In this document: piece after piece, positions 16,216 to 25,995 of the stretch
Numbering within the stretch: position 1 is the stretch's first letter
How the letters are laid out: each line of letters starts with the position of its first letter
From: Desulfofundulus australicus DSM 11792
GTDB lineage: Bacteria > Bacillota > Desulfotomaculia > Desulfotomaculales > Desulfovirgulaceae
Length of the DNA stretch: 41,427 nt
Reading direction: 5' to 3'
NCBI RefSeq assembly: GCF_900129285.1
Contig: NZ_FQUW01000028.1
Location: forward strand, 1-41,427
Notes under the pieces: generated by a model
What the model was told of the DNA's origin: nothing
The model's database searches: none
The model's input: only the letters and a program-made list of their open reading frames with translations
Translations under genes and position numbers: made by a program

Positions 16216-18042
16216 GTGGAAACGGCCCCGATTCCCGCCGGCCAGTGCCAGCCCGTCCCGCAGCCGGGGGAGAAAAAGGTCAAAATATGGATTAACGATC
16301 AGCCCGCGGAAGTACCTGAAGGCATGAATTTGCTGGAGATCTGCCGCTCCCGGGGCATTGAAATACCCAGCCTCTGCTACCTTCCCGGAATTCACGAGGC
16401 GGGAATCTGCCGGGTCTGCCTGGTGGAGGTGGAAGCCAACGGCCGGAGATCTCTCCAGGCGTCCTGCGTTTACCCGGCCAGTGAAGGCATCAAGGTGTAC
16501 ACCCACAGCCCCCGGGCCAGGCGGGCCCGGAAAAGGGTGGTCGAGCTGCTGCTCTCGGAACACGGGGGGGAATGCCCCACCTGCGTGCGCAATCTCAACT
16601 GCGAGCTGCAGCGCCTGGCCGATGAGATGGGCATACGCAGGGTAAGGGTCACCGGGGAGAGGCGCCGGTACCCCGTAGCCAATAAAAATCCCTTCATCAT
16701 CAGGGACTACAACAAATGCGTGCGCTGCCGCCGCTGCGAGGCGGTCTGCCGGGAGGTGCAGGGTGTCGGCGTCCTGGGGCCGCGCAACCGGGGCTTCGAC
16801 CTGGTCATCGGCCCGCCCTTCGGCAAGGACCTGGGCGAGGTGGACTGCATCAGCTGCGGGCAGTGCGTGATGGTCTGCCCGACAGGCGCCCTCACCGAAA
16901 GGGAATACATCGATGAGGTCTGGCGGGCCATTGAGGACCCGGACAAATTTGTGGTGGTGCAGGTGGCCCCGGCCATCCAGGTCACCCTGGGGGAGGCCTT
17001 CGGCCTGGGCACGGGAACAATTGTCAGGGGAAAGCTGGCCGCCGCCCTGCGGCGCCTGGGTTTTGACCGGGTTTTCACCACCGAACTGGCCGCGGACCTG
17101 ACCATTGTGGAAGAAGCCCACGAGCTGCTGGAGCGGCTGAAGGGACACGGCAAGCTGCCCCTTATTTCCTCCTGCAGCCCGGGGTGGGTGAAATTCTGCG
17201 AGCATTTCTACCCCGAATTCGTGGATAACCTGAGCACCTGCAAGTCCCCCATGGAAATGTTCGGCGCCCTGGCCAAAACCTACTACGCGGAAAAAGAAGG
17301 CCTGGATCCCCAAAAGATGGTGGTTGTGGGGGTCATGCCCTGCACGGCCAAGAAATTTGAAGCCGCCAGGCCCGAACTGGTCACCCGGGGCCTGCGGGAT
17401 GTGGACTACGTTTTAACCACCCGGGAACTGGCCCGGATGATCCGCCAGGCGGGGATCCGGTTTGATGAGCTGCCCGACGAGGAATTCGACCAGCCCCTGG
17501 GGCTGTCCACCGGAGCCGGCGCCATTTTTGCCGCCACCGGGGGGGTCATGGAAGCGGCCATACGCACCGCCTACGCCCTGGTGGAGGGCAGGGATCTCCC
17601 CACCCGGCTGGAGTTCAAGGAATTTCGCGGCCTGCGCGGCATCAAGGAAGCGCGGTTAAAACTAAAGAACCAGACCCTGCGCCTGGCCGTGGCCCACGGC
17701 ACCAGAAACGCGCGGCGCCTGCTGGAACGGCTGAAAAGAGGAGAAAAATTCCACTTCATTGAGATCATGGCCTGCCCGGGAGGATGTGTGGGAGGGGGCG
17801 GCCAGCCCATCCTGGGGCGGCTGAACCGGCGGGAAGCGGATATGGTGGAGCGCCGCATGCAGCGGGCCCAGGCCCTCTACAAAATCGACATCAATAAAAA
17901 ATTCCGCCGCGCCCATGAAAACCCGGCGGTGCAGCAGATCTACCGGGAGTTCCTGGGCCATCCCCTGAGCGAGAAAGCCAGGGAAATCCTGCACACCCAC
18001 TATACCCCCCGGAAAAGGGCCATGCGCCAGCTCCTACACTAA
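16216..18042 (+). CDS. [FeFe]-hydrogenase catalytic subunit, multi-cluster (HydA/HndD-like)
   Basis: 608 residues, GTG start behind AAGGAGGGGATACGT. Order: plant-type [2Fe-2S] domain (C-x4-C-x2-C at C-Y-L-P-G-I-H-E-A-G-I-C-R-V-C); a His-Cys3 cluster, H-G-G-E-C-P-T-C-V-R-N-L-N-C; two [4Fe-4S] motifs, C-V-R-C-R-R-C and C-I-S-C-G-Q-C; then the H-cluster domain with S-S-C-S-P-G-W (318-324), M-P-C-T-A-K-K-F-E (374-382) and E-I-M-A-C-P-G-G-C-V-G-G-G-G-Q-P (from 516). A small-subunit-like tail is fused at the C-terminus. No signal peptide, so it is cytoplasmic. The Ser at 321 replaces the second Cys of the usual TSCCPGW. It resembles NAD(P)-linked bifurcating subunits, but no HydB/HydC partner genes are in the window. 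Confidence 0.95.
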   Translation: METAPIPAGQCQPVPQPGEKKVKIWINDQPAEVPEGMNLLEICRSRGIEIPSLCYLPGIHEAGICRVCLVEVEANGRRSLQASCVYPASEGIKVYTHSPRARRARKRVVELLLSEHGGECPTCVRNLNCELQRLADEMGIRRVRVTGERRRYPVANKNPFIIRDYNKCVRCRRCEAVCREVQGVGVLGPRNRGFDLVIGPPFGKDLGEVDCISCGQCVMVCPTGALTEREYIDEVWRAIEDPDKFVVVQVAPAIQVTLGEAFGLGTGTIVRGKLAAALRRLGFDRVFTTELAADLTIVEEAHELLERLKGHGKLPLISSCSPGWVKFCEHFYPEFVDNLSTCKSPMEMFGALAKTYYAEKEGLDPQKMVVVGVMPCTAKKFEAARPELVTRGLRDVDYVLTTRELARMIRQAGIRFDELPDEEFDQPLGLSTGAGAIFAATGGVMEAAIRTAYALVEGRDLPTRLEFKEFRGLRGIKEARLKLKNQTLRLAVAHGTRNARRLLERLKRGEKFHFIEIMACPGGCVGGGGQPILGRLNRREADMVERRMQRAQALYKIDINKKFRRAHENPAVQQIYREFLGHPLSEKAREILHTHYTPRKRAMRQLLH

Positions 18043-18065
18043 AAAACACAAAAAAACATTTTTCG

Positions 18066-18120
18066 TTGCCAGAGAAGGAATAAACCGGTAAACTATTAAT
18101 ATATCACCGGGCACCGGTGA
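18066..18120 (+). promoter_or_regulatory. Candidate promoter with downstream dyad before the GH15 gene
   Basis: TTGCCA (18066-18071) and TAAACT (18089-18094) are separated by exactly 17 nt. About 10 nt further is a perfect dyad, TCACCGG (18104-18110) and CCGGTGA (18114-18120), separated by GCA. It lies near the expected transcript start and could be an operator. Confidence 0.45.
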
Positions 18121-18145
18121 AAAATTTTCTGCCGGAGGTTAACCC

Positions 18146-20128
18146 ATGCGTCGCAAGTTGCTTCCCCTTCTCCCCGGCGCCGTTATCGGCAACGGCCGCA
18201 TGCTGGCCACCCTTAAAAGCAGCGGGGAACTTTACCGCCTGTTCTGGCCCCATATAGACCAGGCCCAGCATCTCGGCCAGTTCTTCACGGGTATACGGCA
18301 GGTGGCCCCCACCCCGGAAGGGGTGTGGTGGCTGCACGATGCCCCCTGGTACGGCGAGCAGCGCTACCTGAACGAAACCCCCGTGGTTCTCACCACCAGG
18401 CGCAGGGACCACCCGGGCCTCCTGGTGGAGCAGGCGGACTTTATCCTGCCGGAAGAAGACGTGCTCGCCCGGCAGTACCGGGTGACCAACCTGTCGGACC
18501 GGGCACGCTTCTTTAATCTGGTGATCTACTGCACCTTTCTCATTGACGAGTCAGCTTTATACGACACCATGTACCTGGAATTCTCCCACCGGGCACTGAT
18601 CCAGTTCCGCCGCAACATCTTCCTGGCCCTGAAGCTCCCCGGCTACCCCCTGGTGGGCTACCACACCGGCCGGCGGGACACCCCCGGCGACCCCCTGGCG
18701 GCGGCCGGCCGGGGTGAGTTCTACGGCGAGTCCTATACCCTGCGGGCCGGAGCCGGGGCCCTGGCCTGGGAGCTGGGCGAAATCCAGCCCGGGGAAACCC
18801 GGGAGGCAACCCTTTACCTGGCCGCGGCCTCCACGGAAGCCGCCGTTCTCGAGCAACTGGCCAGGGCGGCCGCCAGGCCGGGGCAGGAATGGCGGGAAGA
18901 AACGGAGGATTACTGGAAACGCTGGCTGGAACAGCGGCCCGCGGCCGGGAACGGGGGAGCGGAAGAAGCCGCCTTCCGGCGCTCCCTGATGGTTTTAAAG
19001 CTCCTCACCAGCAGGGAAACGGGAGCCAGCATCGCCGCCCCCGAATTCGACCCCTTCTACACCGGCTGCGGCGGGTATGGCTACTGCTGGCCCCGGGACG
19101 GTATGTACACGGCCCTGGCCCTGGACGAGGCCGGCTACCACCGGGAAGCCAGGGATTTTTATCTTTTTGCCGCCCGGGTGCAGAACGGCGACGGGAGCTG
19201 GCAGCAGCGCTACTTTACCAACGGCTTCTGGGCCCCCACGTGGGGAAAGCAAATAGATCAGGCCGGCGCGGTTTTATGGGGCTACCACCACCACTTCCAG
19301 CTGACCGGCGACCATGAATTCCTGCGGGAAATCTGGCCTTCCGCTTCCCTGGGGGCCGGCTACCTGGTGGAACACCTTTCCCCCAACGGCCTGCCCGAGC
19401 CGGGGCTGGACCTGTGGGAAGACAACTTCCTCCAGAGTACCTATGCCGCGGCGGCAATTTACGGGGGGCTGAAGGGCGCGGCGGCCCTGGCCGGCATCAT
19501 GGGGGCCACCGGAAAGGCGGAGGAATGGGACAGGGCAGCACAAAACATACGGGAATCCATCCTCAGCCGCCTCTGGAACCCCGACCGGCAGTGCTTCCTC
19601 CGGGGCATCAACCGCCGGGTCGGCTCCTCCGACTACCACTGGGCCCTGAACCGGGGCGAGAAGGCCTGGAGGGACAGGGACCCCGAGGGGCTGTACGAAA
19701 TTTTCTGGCTGGAAAAGGACGCCCGCATTGACGCCGCCGTCCTGGGGTTAGTCTTTCCTTTTGGCGTGCTGGAGCCGGGCCACCCCTTAATGGACGCCGC
19801 CATAAAAACCATATCCCGGGTACTGGGCAATGAACGGGTGGGCGGGATCCACCGCTACGAGATGGACTGCTACCAGGGCGGGAACCCCTGGATACTGACC
19901 ACCCTGTGGCTGGGTATTGTCCACGCCCTGCGGGGAGAGGAAGAGGCGGCCCGCGCCCTCTACCGGTGGGCCCTGGACAACGCCGCCCCCACCGGCCTGC
20001 TGCCCGAGCAGGTGGACAGGGAAAGGGGCGGCCCGGCCTGGGTGCTGCCCCTGGGGTGGTCCCACGCCATGTTCATCCTCCTGCACCTGGCCCTGGAGGG
20101 AAAATTATCGGGCCAGGAAAGGGTCTGA
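18146..20128 (+). CDS. Glycoside hydrolase family 15 (glucoamylase-like) enzyme
   Basis: 660 residues with RBS GCCGGAGGTTAACCC. The N-terminal third is the beta-sandwich of prokaryotic GH15 proteins and the rest is the (alpha/alpha)6 barrel. C-W-P-R-D-G-M-Y-T-A-L-A-L is a family block. D-L-W-E-D-N holds the likely general acid Glu425, and L-L-P-E-Q-V-D holds the likely base Glu621. Family enzymes release glucose from alpha-glucans or trehalose. No signal peptide is visible, so it probably acts on intracellular glycogen-like glucan. The Crp/Fnr gene follows at 55 nt and may be in the same transcript. Confidence 0.92.
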   Translation: MRRKLLPLLPGAVIGNGRMLATLKSSGELYRLFWPHIDQAQHLGQFFTGIRQVAPTPEGVWWLHDAPWYGEQRYLNETPVVLTTRRRDHPGLLVEQADFILPEEDVLARQYRVTNLSDRARFFNLVIYCTFLIDESALYDTMYLEFSHRALIQFRRNIFLALKLPGYPLVGYHTGRRDTPGDPLAAAGRGEFYGESYTLRAGAGALAWELGEIQPGETREATLYLAAASTEAAVLEQLARAAARPGQEWREETEDYWKRWLEQRPAAGNGGAEEAAFRRSLMVLKLLTSRETGASIAAPEFDPFYTGCGGYGYCWPRDGMYTALALDEAGYHREARDFYLFAARVQNGDGSWQQRYFTNGFWAPTWGKQIDQAGAVLWGYHHHFQLTGDHEFLREIWPSASLGAGYLVEHLSPNGLPEPGLDLWEDNFLQSTYAAAAIYGGLKGAAALAGIMGATGKAEEWDRAAQNIRESILSRLWNPDRQCFLRGINRRVGSSDYHWALNRGEKAWRDRDPEGLYEIFWLEKDARIDAAVLGLVFPFGVLEPGHPLMDAAIKTISRVLGNERVGGIHRYEMDCYQGGNPWILTTLWLGIVHALRGEEEAARALYRWALDNAAPTGLLPEQVDRERGGPAWVLPLGWSHAMFILLHLALEGKLSGQERV

Positions 20129-20183
20129 AAAGCCGCCGGAGACAGGCGTTCCGGAACATGAAAAATCGATGGGGTGATCTGTA

Positions 20184-20861
20184 TTGCGGGGAGATATAGA
20201 ACCCTTGAGAAACATACCCATTTTTGCCGGGCTTTCCGATGAGCAGCTGGCGGAGATAGCCCGCCTGGTACTGGACAGGAAGTACCGCCGGGGGCACATC
20301 ATTTTCATGGAGGGGGAGCCGGGGGAAGCGTTCTACATACTGAAATCCGGGCGGGTGAAGATTTACAAGCAGGATGAGGAGGGCCGGGAGCACATCCTGC
20401 ACTACATCAACCCGGGCGAGGTTTTCGCCGAGGTGGTCCTCTTTGACGGCGGGGAATACCCGGCCTGCGCCGCCGTGGTCGAAGACGCCCACGTGGGTCT
20501 GATCCGCAACCGGGACATGGACGCCCTCATCCTCAAGAACCCTTCCATCGCCCTGGCCCTGCTCAAGGTCATGGCCCGACGCCTGCGGGTGTCCCAGCGG
20601 CAGATCATGGAGCTGGCTTTAAAAGATACCACCCGCCGCCTGGCCAGCGTGCTCCTGGAGCTGGCCGCGGAACACGGCGAGCCGGAGGGGGACGGCATCC
20701 GCATTACCATGCCGCTGACCAACCAGGAACTGGCCAACCTGGTGGGGACCTCCAGGGAGACGGCCAACCGCATCCTCGGTGAGCTGCGCCGGGACAGGGC
20801 CGTGGCCGTCAGCCGCCAGGGCATTGTGATTTACAGGGAGCGCCTGAAAACCTGGCTGTAA
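20184..20861 (+). CDS. Crp/Fnr family transcriptional regulator
   Basis: 225 residues, TTG start behind GGGGTGATC. The N-terminal cyclic-nucleotide-binding-type barrel shows L-S-D-E-Q-L-A-E-I-A, G-E-P-G-E-A-F-Y-I-L-K-S-G-R-V-K-I-Y and the D-G-G-E-Y-P-A phosphate-cassette region. A dimer helix follows, then a winged helix-turn-helix, M-P-L-T-N-Q-E-L-A-N-L-V-G-T-S-R-E-T. There is no N-terminal Cys cluster, so it is not a classical oxygen-sensing FNR; the ligand is unknown. It could regulate the upstream GH15 gene. It shares a terminator with codY. Confidence 0.92.
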   Translation: MRGDIEPLRNIPIFAGLSDEQLAEIARLVLDRKYRRGHIIFMEGEPGEAFYILKSGRVKIYKQDEEGREHILHYINPGEVFAEVVLFDGGEYPACAAVVEDAHVGLIRNRDMDALILKNPSIALALLKVMARRLRVSQRQIMELALKDTTRRLASVLLELAAEHGEPEGDGIRITMPLTNQELANLVGTSRETANRILGELRRDRAVAVSRQGIVIYRERLKTWL

Positions 20862-20870
20862 AGCCATCCA

Positions 20871-20910
20871 GAAAAAGAAAACCACGGCCTTGTGGCTGTG
20901 GTTCTTTTTC
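20871..20910. terminator. Bidirectional terminator between crp-like gene and codY
   Basis: The arms GAAAAAGAA...ACCACGGCC and GGCTGTGGTT...CTTTTTC form a long stem flanked by A- and T-tracts, which suits termination in both directions between convergent genes. Confidence 0.85.
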
Positions 20911-20927
20911 TCCAATTACCTATCCCG

Positions 20928-21713
20928 TTAATGTTGCTTGAGCCTTTCCAGCTCCTCCAGCAACCTGTCATTCAACACCCGGATGTAGGTGCCCTTCATA
21001 CCCAGGGACTTGGACTCAATAACCCCGGCACTTTCAAACTTGCGCAGGGCGTTCACAATTACCGATCTGGTAATGCCCACCCGGTCGGCAATCTTGCTGG
21101 CCACCAGCAGGCCCTCGTCCCCGTCCAGCTCCTCAAAAATATGCTGCACGGCGTCCAGCTCGGAATAGGACAGGGTGCCCAGGGCAATCTGCACGGCAGC
21201 CCGCTTGCGGGCCTCCTCTTCCATGCGGTCGGCCCGGGCCCTCAGGATCTCCATGCCCACTACGGTAGCCCCGTATTCGGCCAGGATTAAGTCCTCGTCG
21301 GTAAAGTTCACCCCAAACCTCGCCAGGATAAGGGTTCCCAGCCGGGAACCGGCGCCCACGATGGGAACCACCGTGGTCACCTTGTTATTGAACTTGCACC
21401 GCTGATTGTGACTGAAGACGCATGCATTCTCAGTCTGACAGAAGTTGGCCTGCGTTTCGCTAATGCGCAGGAGGTTTTCATTGTACTCCTCGGGGAAACC
21501 CTCGGGAGACTCCACCATTTCCCGCATGATATCGCAGGTAAAGTTCTTCATAAAAGCATAACCGAGGGCCTTCCCCCGCCGGTCAATAATATAGACATTA
21601 CAGCCTATATTTTCACTCAAGGTGACGGCCATCTCTTTATAATCTACCGGGTAACCGGCGGACTTCTGCAGCAACTTGTTCAAAGCTCGGGTTTTTTCCA
21701 GAAGGTTGCGCAT
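20928..21713 (-). CDS. codY: GTP-sensing transcriptional pleiotropic repressor CodY
   Basis: 261 residues with RBS AAAGGAGTGCAGGC. The N-terminal GAF domain senses branched-chain amino acids (for example [19 protein letters not shown]). The C-terminal winged helix ends with [16 protein letters not shown] and L-G-M-K-G-T-Y-I. It represses nutrient-stress genes in Firmicutes when GTP and branched-chain amino acids are plentiful. It is the last gene of the conserved dprA-to-codY block, 15 nt after hslU. Length is standard. Confidence 0.98.
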   Translation of the reverse strand: MRNLLEKTRALNKLLQKSAGYPVDYKEMAVTLSENIGCNVYIIDRRGKALGYAFMKNFTCDIMREMVESPEGFPEEYNENLLRISETQANFCQTENACVFSHNQRCKFNNKVTTVVPIVGAGSRLGTLILARFGVNFTDEDLILAEYGATVVGMEILRARADRMEEEARKRAAVQIALGTLSYSELDAVQHIFEELDGDEGLLVASKIADRVGITRSVIVNALRKFESAGVIESKSLGMKGTYIRVLNDRLLEELERLKQH

Positions 21714-21728
21714 GCCTGCACTCCTTTC

Positions 21729-23135
21729 TTATAAAATGTAGCGACTCAGATCTTCGTTCTTTACTATGTCGCCTAGCTTCTGCTGGACGTAATCCCGGTC
21801 GATGGTAATTGTCTGCCCCTGCAAATCCGGCGCATCAAAGGAGAGATCCTCCAGCAACTTTTCCATGATGGTGTGTAACCGCCGGGCACCTATGTTCTCC
21901 GTCTGCTCATTTACAGTATAAGCTATTTTCGCGATTTCGACAAGAGAATCTTGTGAAAATTTTATGTTGACGCCCTCAGTGGCCAGTAACGCCGTATATT
22001 GCTTGATTAAGGCGTTTTCCGGCTCTGTAAGGATCTGGAGAAAATCCTCTTCCGTCAGGCTGGACAGCTCCACCCGGATGGGGAAGCGCCCCTGCAGCTC
22101 GGGGATGAGATCCGAGGGTTTGGACATGTGGAAGGCCCCGGCAGCAATGAAAAGGATGTGGTCGGTCTTCACCGGGCCGTACTTGGTCATCACCGTGGAC
22201 CCCTCCACAATGGGCAGGATGTCCCGCTGCACCCCGCCCCGGGAAACATCGGGGCCGGCTCCCCCTTCCCGGCTGGCAATCTTATCGATCTCGTCCAGGA
22301 AGATGATGCCGTGTTCCTCCGCCCTTTTGATGGCGTCGGCAGTCACTTCGTCCATATCGATTAACTTCTGGGCTTCCTGCTGGGTGAGTATCTTCCGGGC
22401 TTCGGCCACCGTCACCTTGCGCCTGCGCTTCTTTTTGGGGAAGATCCCCCCCAGGATATCCTGGATGTTGATGCCCAGCTCCTCCACCCCGGAGCCGGTA
22501 AACACCTCCAGGGTGGGAATGGTATTATCCTCCACCTCAATTTCCAGGTACTCGTTCTCCAGCTCGCCCCGGGCCAGCTTCTGGCGCAGGGTCTCCCGCT
22601 CAAACTGCACCCGCTTGATGCGGCTCTCCTGCATGGGATCCGCTTCCCCGCCCTGCCGGGCGCCGCCAAAGGCGGTGCCCCAGAGGGCCTCCAGGGGATT
22701 GCGGGGCGTTTCCTGGCGGGGCATGGGGGCAAGCAGTTCAATGATCCGCTCCTCGGCCATCCTGGTGGCCCTGTCCATCACCTTTTCCATCTTTTCCTGG
22801 CGCACCATGCGGATGGACGTTTCCACCAGGTCGCGCACCATGCTTTCCACATCGCGGCCCACATAGCCCACTTCCGTGAACTTGGTGGCCTCCACCTTGA
22901 TAAAGGGAGCCTTCACCAGCCTGGCCAGACGGCGGGCAATCTCCGTCTTCCCCACCCCGGTGGGGCCGATCATCAGGATGTTCTTGGGCACCACTTCGTC
23001 CCGCAGCTCCTTGGGCAGGCGGCTGCGGCGGTAGCGGTTGCGCAGGGCGATGGCCACCGCCCTCTTGGCCTCCCTCTGCCCCACCACATATTTGTCCAGC
23101 TCGGCTACAATCTGGCGCGGAGTAAGGTCTTCCAT
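21729..23135 (-). CDS. hslU: ATP-dependent protease ATPase subunit HslU (ClpY)
   Basis: 468 residues with RBS TTAAGGAGAGAAACGGG. AAA+ unfoldase: Walker [10 protein letters not shown] near residue 54, Walker [11 protein letters not shown], and a sensor region G-R-F-P-I-R-V-E-L. An intermediate domain lies between about residues 110 and 240. The C-terminus S-R-Y-I-L is the tail that inserts into HslV and activates it. It pairs with hslV 29 nt upstream. Length and motifs are complete. Confidence 0.98.
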   Translation of the reverse strand: MEDLTPRQIVAELDKYVVGQREAKRAVAIALRNRYRRSRLPKELRDEVVPKNILMIGPTGVGKTEIARRLARLVKAPFIKVEATKFTEVGYVGRDVESMVRDLVETSIRMVRQEKMEKVMDRATRMAEERIIELLAPMPRQETPRNPLEALWGTAFGGARQGGEADPMQESRIKRVQFERETLRQKLARGELENEYLEIEVEDNTIPTLEVFTGSGVEELGINIQDILGGIFPKKKRRRKVTVAEARKILTQQEAQKLIDMDEVTADAIKRAEEHGIIFLDEIDKIASREGGAGPDVSRGGVQRDILPIVEGSTVMTKYGPVKTDHILFIAAGAFHMSKPSDLIPELQGRFPIRVELSSLTEEDFLQILTEPENALIKQYTALLATEGVNIKFSQDSLVEIAKIAYTVNEQTENIGARRLHTIMEKLLEDLSFDAPDLQGQTITIDRDYVQQKLGDIVKNEDLSRYIL

Positions 23136-23164
23136 CCCGTTTCTCTCCTTAAAAAAGAATAGGA

Positions 23165-23695
23165 TTACAGCTCCTCCACAGTAATCCTGTCGTTGGTGTA
23201 AACGCAGATCCCCGCGGCAATCATCAGGGCCTCCCGGGCAATTTCCCCGGCCGGGAGGTCCGTGTGCCTGACCAGGGCCCTGGCCGCGGCCAGGGCGTAA
23301 GGGCCTCCCGACCCGATGGCGGCAATGCCGTCATCGGGCTCGATGACCTCCCCGCCCCCGGAAAGCACCAGCAGGTGCTGCCGGTCGGCAACCACCAGCA
23401 GGGCTTCCAGGCGGCGCAGGAATTTATCCATACGCCATTCCTTGGCCAGCTCCACGGCGGCACGCTGGAGCTGCCCGGAATGGGCTTCCAGCTTGCCTTC
23501 AAATTTCTCGAACAGGGTGAAAGCATCGGCCACGGAACCGGCAAAACCGGCAATGACCCGGTCTTTATATAACCGGCGGATCTTCTTCGCCTGGTGCTTC
23601 ATGATGGTGTGCTGGCCGAAGGTCACCTGGCCGTCCCCGGCCATGGCCACCCTACCGTCCCTGCGTACCGCAATAATGGTCGTACCGTGAAACAT
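23165..23695 (-). CDS. hslV: ATP-dependent protease peptidase subunit HslV (ClpQ)
   Basis: 176 residues with RBS GGGGAAGGAAGGTAGCTT. It is a proteasome-beta-like N-terminal nucleophile hydrolase. The start [14 protein letters not shown] shows the catalytic Thr5 after a four-residue propeptide. The GDGQVTFGQ and [15 protein letters not shown] blocks are conserved. It forms a double hexamer capped by HslU. Confidence 0.98.
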   Translation of the reverse strand: MFHGTTIIAVRRDGRVAMAGDGQVTFGQHTIMKHQAKKIRRLYKDRVIAGFAGSVADAFTLFEKFEGKLEAHSGQLQRAAVELAKEWRMDKFLRRLEALLVVADRQHLLVLSGGGEVIEPDDGIAAIGSGGPYALAAARALVRHTDLPAGEIAREALMIAAGICVYTNDRITVEEL

Positions 23696-23760
23696 AAGCT
23701 ACCTTCCTTCCCCGGGCATCAACATAATATTGTATACTTCCCGCCTGCAAAATGCAACCT

Positions 23761-24663
23761 TCAGGCCCTGGGATGGGCGCGGCGGTAAACTTCCTTTAAA
23801 CGCTCCCTGGTAACATGGGTGTAGATCTGGGTGGTGGACAGGCTCACGTGCCCCAGCAGTTCCTGCACGGCCCGCAGGTCGGCCCCGTTGTCCAGGAGGT
23901 GGGTGGCAAAGGAATGGCGCAGCATGTGGGGGCTCACCCGCCGGTTCAGGGATACCTGGCGCACATATTTATCGATAATCTTCCTCACTCCCCGCGCCGA
24001 GAGCCTCCGGCCGCGGTAATTGAGGAAAAGGGCCTCCCCCGAACCCGCGGACACCAGGGCCGGGCGGCCCTTTTCCAGGTAATTTTCCAGGGCCTGCACG
24101 GCACAGGCGCCGATGGGCAGCAGCCGCTCCCGGGCCCCCTTGCCGGCCACCCTGATGAACGCACGCCCCAGATCCAGGTCGCCCAGGTTCAGGGCCACCA
24201 GCTCCCCCACCCGCATGCCGCTGGCATAAAGGGTCTCCAGCAGCGCCCGGTCCCGCAGGCCCAGGGGGGTGTCCACCGGCGGCGCCTCCACCAGGACCCG
24301 GCACTCATCGGCAAAGAGAAAGCGGGGCAGCCTGCGCTCGATTTTCGGGGAGGACAGGCTGGCCGCCGGGCTGGCCGGCAGCACTTCCTCACGGGTTAGA
24401 TAACGGAAGAAAGAGCGCCAGGTGGCCAGCTTGCGGGCAACGGTGGCCCGGGCAAACCCGCAGGACTGCAGGTGGGCCGCAAAGGCCCGCAGGTGCTGGC
24501 GGCTGATATCGCCGGGCAGGAGCCGGTGATCGGGCTTCCCCAGGAGGCGGGAGAAGAAATCCAGCCCCTGGAAGAGGTCCCGCTGGTAGTTGTCCAGGGT
24601 ATGGGGAGAAACATTCTTCTCCAGCTGCAGGTAATAAAGGAAACCATCTATGTAAGGGTACAA
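23761..24663 (-). CDS. xerC: Tyrosine recombinase XerC-like
   Basis: 300 residues, TTG start behind GGGAGGGAGATGTT. An N-terminal core-binding SAM-like domain (about 1-85) is followed by the catalytic domain. Active-site features are Y-A-S-G-M-R-V-G-E-L (Arg), K-G-A-R-E-R (Lys hairpin), H-M-L-R-H-S-F-A-T-H (H-x2-R), L-G-H-V-S-L-S-T-T-Q-I-Y-T-H (His and nucleophile Tyr). It resolves chromosome dimers at dif, and its place between trmFO and hslV is the typical Firmicutes position. Confidence 0.96.
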   Translation of the reverse strand: MYPYIDGFLYYLQLEKNVSPHTLDNYQRDLFQGLDFFSRLLGKPDHRLLPGDISRQHLRAFAAHLQSCGFARATVARKLATWRSFFRYLTREEVLPASPAASLSSPKIERRLPRFLFADECRVLVEAPPVDTPLGLRDRALLETLYASGMRVGELVALNLGDLDLGRAFIRVAGKGARERLLPIGACAVQALENYLEKGRPALVSAGSGEALFLNYRGRRLSARGVRKIIDKYVRQVSLNRRVSPHMLRHSFATHLLDNGADLRAVQELLGHVSLSTTQIYTHVTRERLKEVYRRAHPRA

Positions 24664-24681
24664 AACATCTCCCTCCCGCCT

Positions 24682-25995
24682 TTAAATACCTTTTTCCCGC
24701 TTCCACCTTTCCAGTGTCTTAAGCGCCCGCCCGGCCAGGGCCAGGTTGCGCCGCCGCCGGTCCCGGATGTGTTCCTCCAGGGGGGGAAACAGGCCGAAGT
24801 TGACATTCATGGGCTGAAAATGCTTCGGGTCCGCGCTGGTGATATAATGGGCCAGGGAACCGTGGGCCGTTTCCCGGGGGAAGACCACGGGCCGCAGGCC
24901 CCGGTAAAGCCGGGCGGCATTGACCCCGGCCATCAGACCGGAAGCGGCCGACTCCACATAACCCTCCACCCCGGTCATCTGCCCGGCCAGGAACAACCCG
25001 GCCCTTTTTTTGCACTCGAAGGTGGGCGCGAGCAAAACCGGCGCGTTGACATAGGTGTTCCGGTGCATGACCCCGAAACGCACGAACTCCGCCTCTTCCA
25101 GGCCCGGGATCATGCGGAAAACCCTTTTCTGCTCGTCCCATTTGAGGTGGGTCTGGAAACCCACCAGGTTGTACAGGGTGCCGGCGGCATTGTCCTGGCG
25201 CAGCTGGACCACCGCGTAGGGCTGCTTTCCCGTGCGGGGGTCCACCAGGCCCACAGGCTTGAGGGGCCCGTAGCGCATGGCGTCCTTCCCCCGCCGGGCC
25301 AGGACTTCGATGGGCAGGCAGCCCTCAAAATTCACTTCCTTCTCAAATTCCTTGCGGGAGGCCCTTTCGGCGGTGGCCAGGGCCTCCTGGAAACGCTCGT
25401 ATTCCTCTTTGTTCATGGGGCAGTTGATGTATTCCCCCTCCCCCTTGTTGTACCGGGAGGACAGGAACACCTTGTCGAAATTGATCGATTCCCGGGTGAC
25501 AATGGGCGCCACCGCATCGTAAAAGTAAAGGTAGTCCTCCCCCGTCAACTCCCGCAGGGACCTGGACATGGCCTCCGAGGTCAGGGGGCCGGTGGCCAGC
25601 ACCACTATCCCCTCCCCGGGGAGGGCGGTGACCTCCTCCCGGCGGACCTCCACCAGGGGGTGGCCCTCCAGCACCTCCGTAACCGCCCGGGCGAAACCCT
25701 CCCGGTCCACGGCCAGGGCACCGCCGGCCGGCACCCTGTGCCTGTCGGCGCAGGCCATGATCAGTGAATCCAGGAGGCGCATTTCTTCCTTCAGCAGGCC
25801 CACGGCGTTTTCCAGGGCGGCCGCCCTGAGGGAATTGCTGCACACCAGTTCGGCAAAAAAGCCCGTATGGTGGGCCGGCGTGAATTTATGGGGGCGCATC
25901 TCGTAGAGAATCACGGGCACGCCCCGCCGGGCCAGCTGCCAGGCTGCTTCCGCGCCGGCCAGCCCGGCGCCTATAACCGTAACTGCTTCGACCAT
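24682..25995 (-). CDS. trmFO: tRNA (uracil-54,C5) methyltransferase TrmFO, folate-dependent
   Basis: 437 residues. The ATG at 25995 overlaps the TGA of topA (TGATG), so the genes are translationally coupled. The N-terminal FAD-binding motif is [15 protein letters not shown]. Family blocks include [16 protein letters not shown] and the later [15 protein letters not shown]. The enzyme makes m5U54 (ribothymidine) in tRNA using methylenetetrahydrofolate and FADH2. Length and order are standard. Confidence 0.97.
   Translation of the reverse strand: MVEAVTVIGAGLAGAEAAWQLARRGVPVILYEMRPHKFTPAHHTGFFAELVCSNSLRAAALENAVGLLKEEMRLLDSLIMACADRHRVPAGGALAVDREGFARAVTEVLEGHPLVEVRREEVTALPGEGIVVLATGPLTSEAMSRSLRELTGEDYLYFYDAVAPIVTRESINFDKVFLSSRYNKGEGEYINCPMNKEEYERFQEALATAERASRKEFEKEVNFEGCLPIEVLARRGKDAMRYGPLKPVGLVDPRTGKQPYAVVQLRQDNAAGTLYNLVGFQTHLKWDEQKRVFRMIPGLEEAEFVRFGVMHRNTYVNAPVLLAPTFECKKRAGLFLAGQMTGVEGYVESAASGLMAGVNAARLYRGLRPVVFPRETAHGSLAHYITSADPKHFQPMNVNFGLFPPLEEHIRDRRRRNLALAGRALKTLERWKREKGI

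Noticed and set aside
24472-25767. A 431-codon plus-strand ORF across xerC and trmFO
   Set aside because: It is antisense to two well-conserved genes, is rich in P, G, H and Q as expected for a GC-rich shadow frame, and has no RBS or domain.
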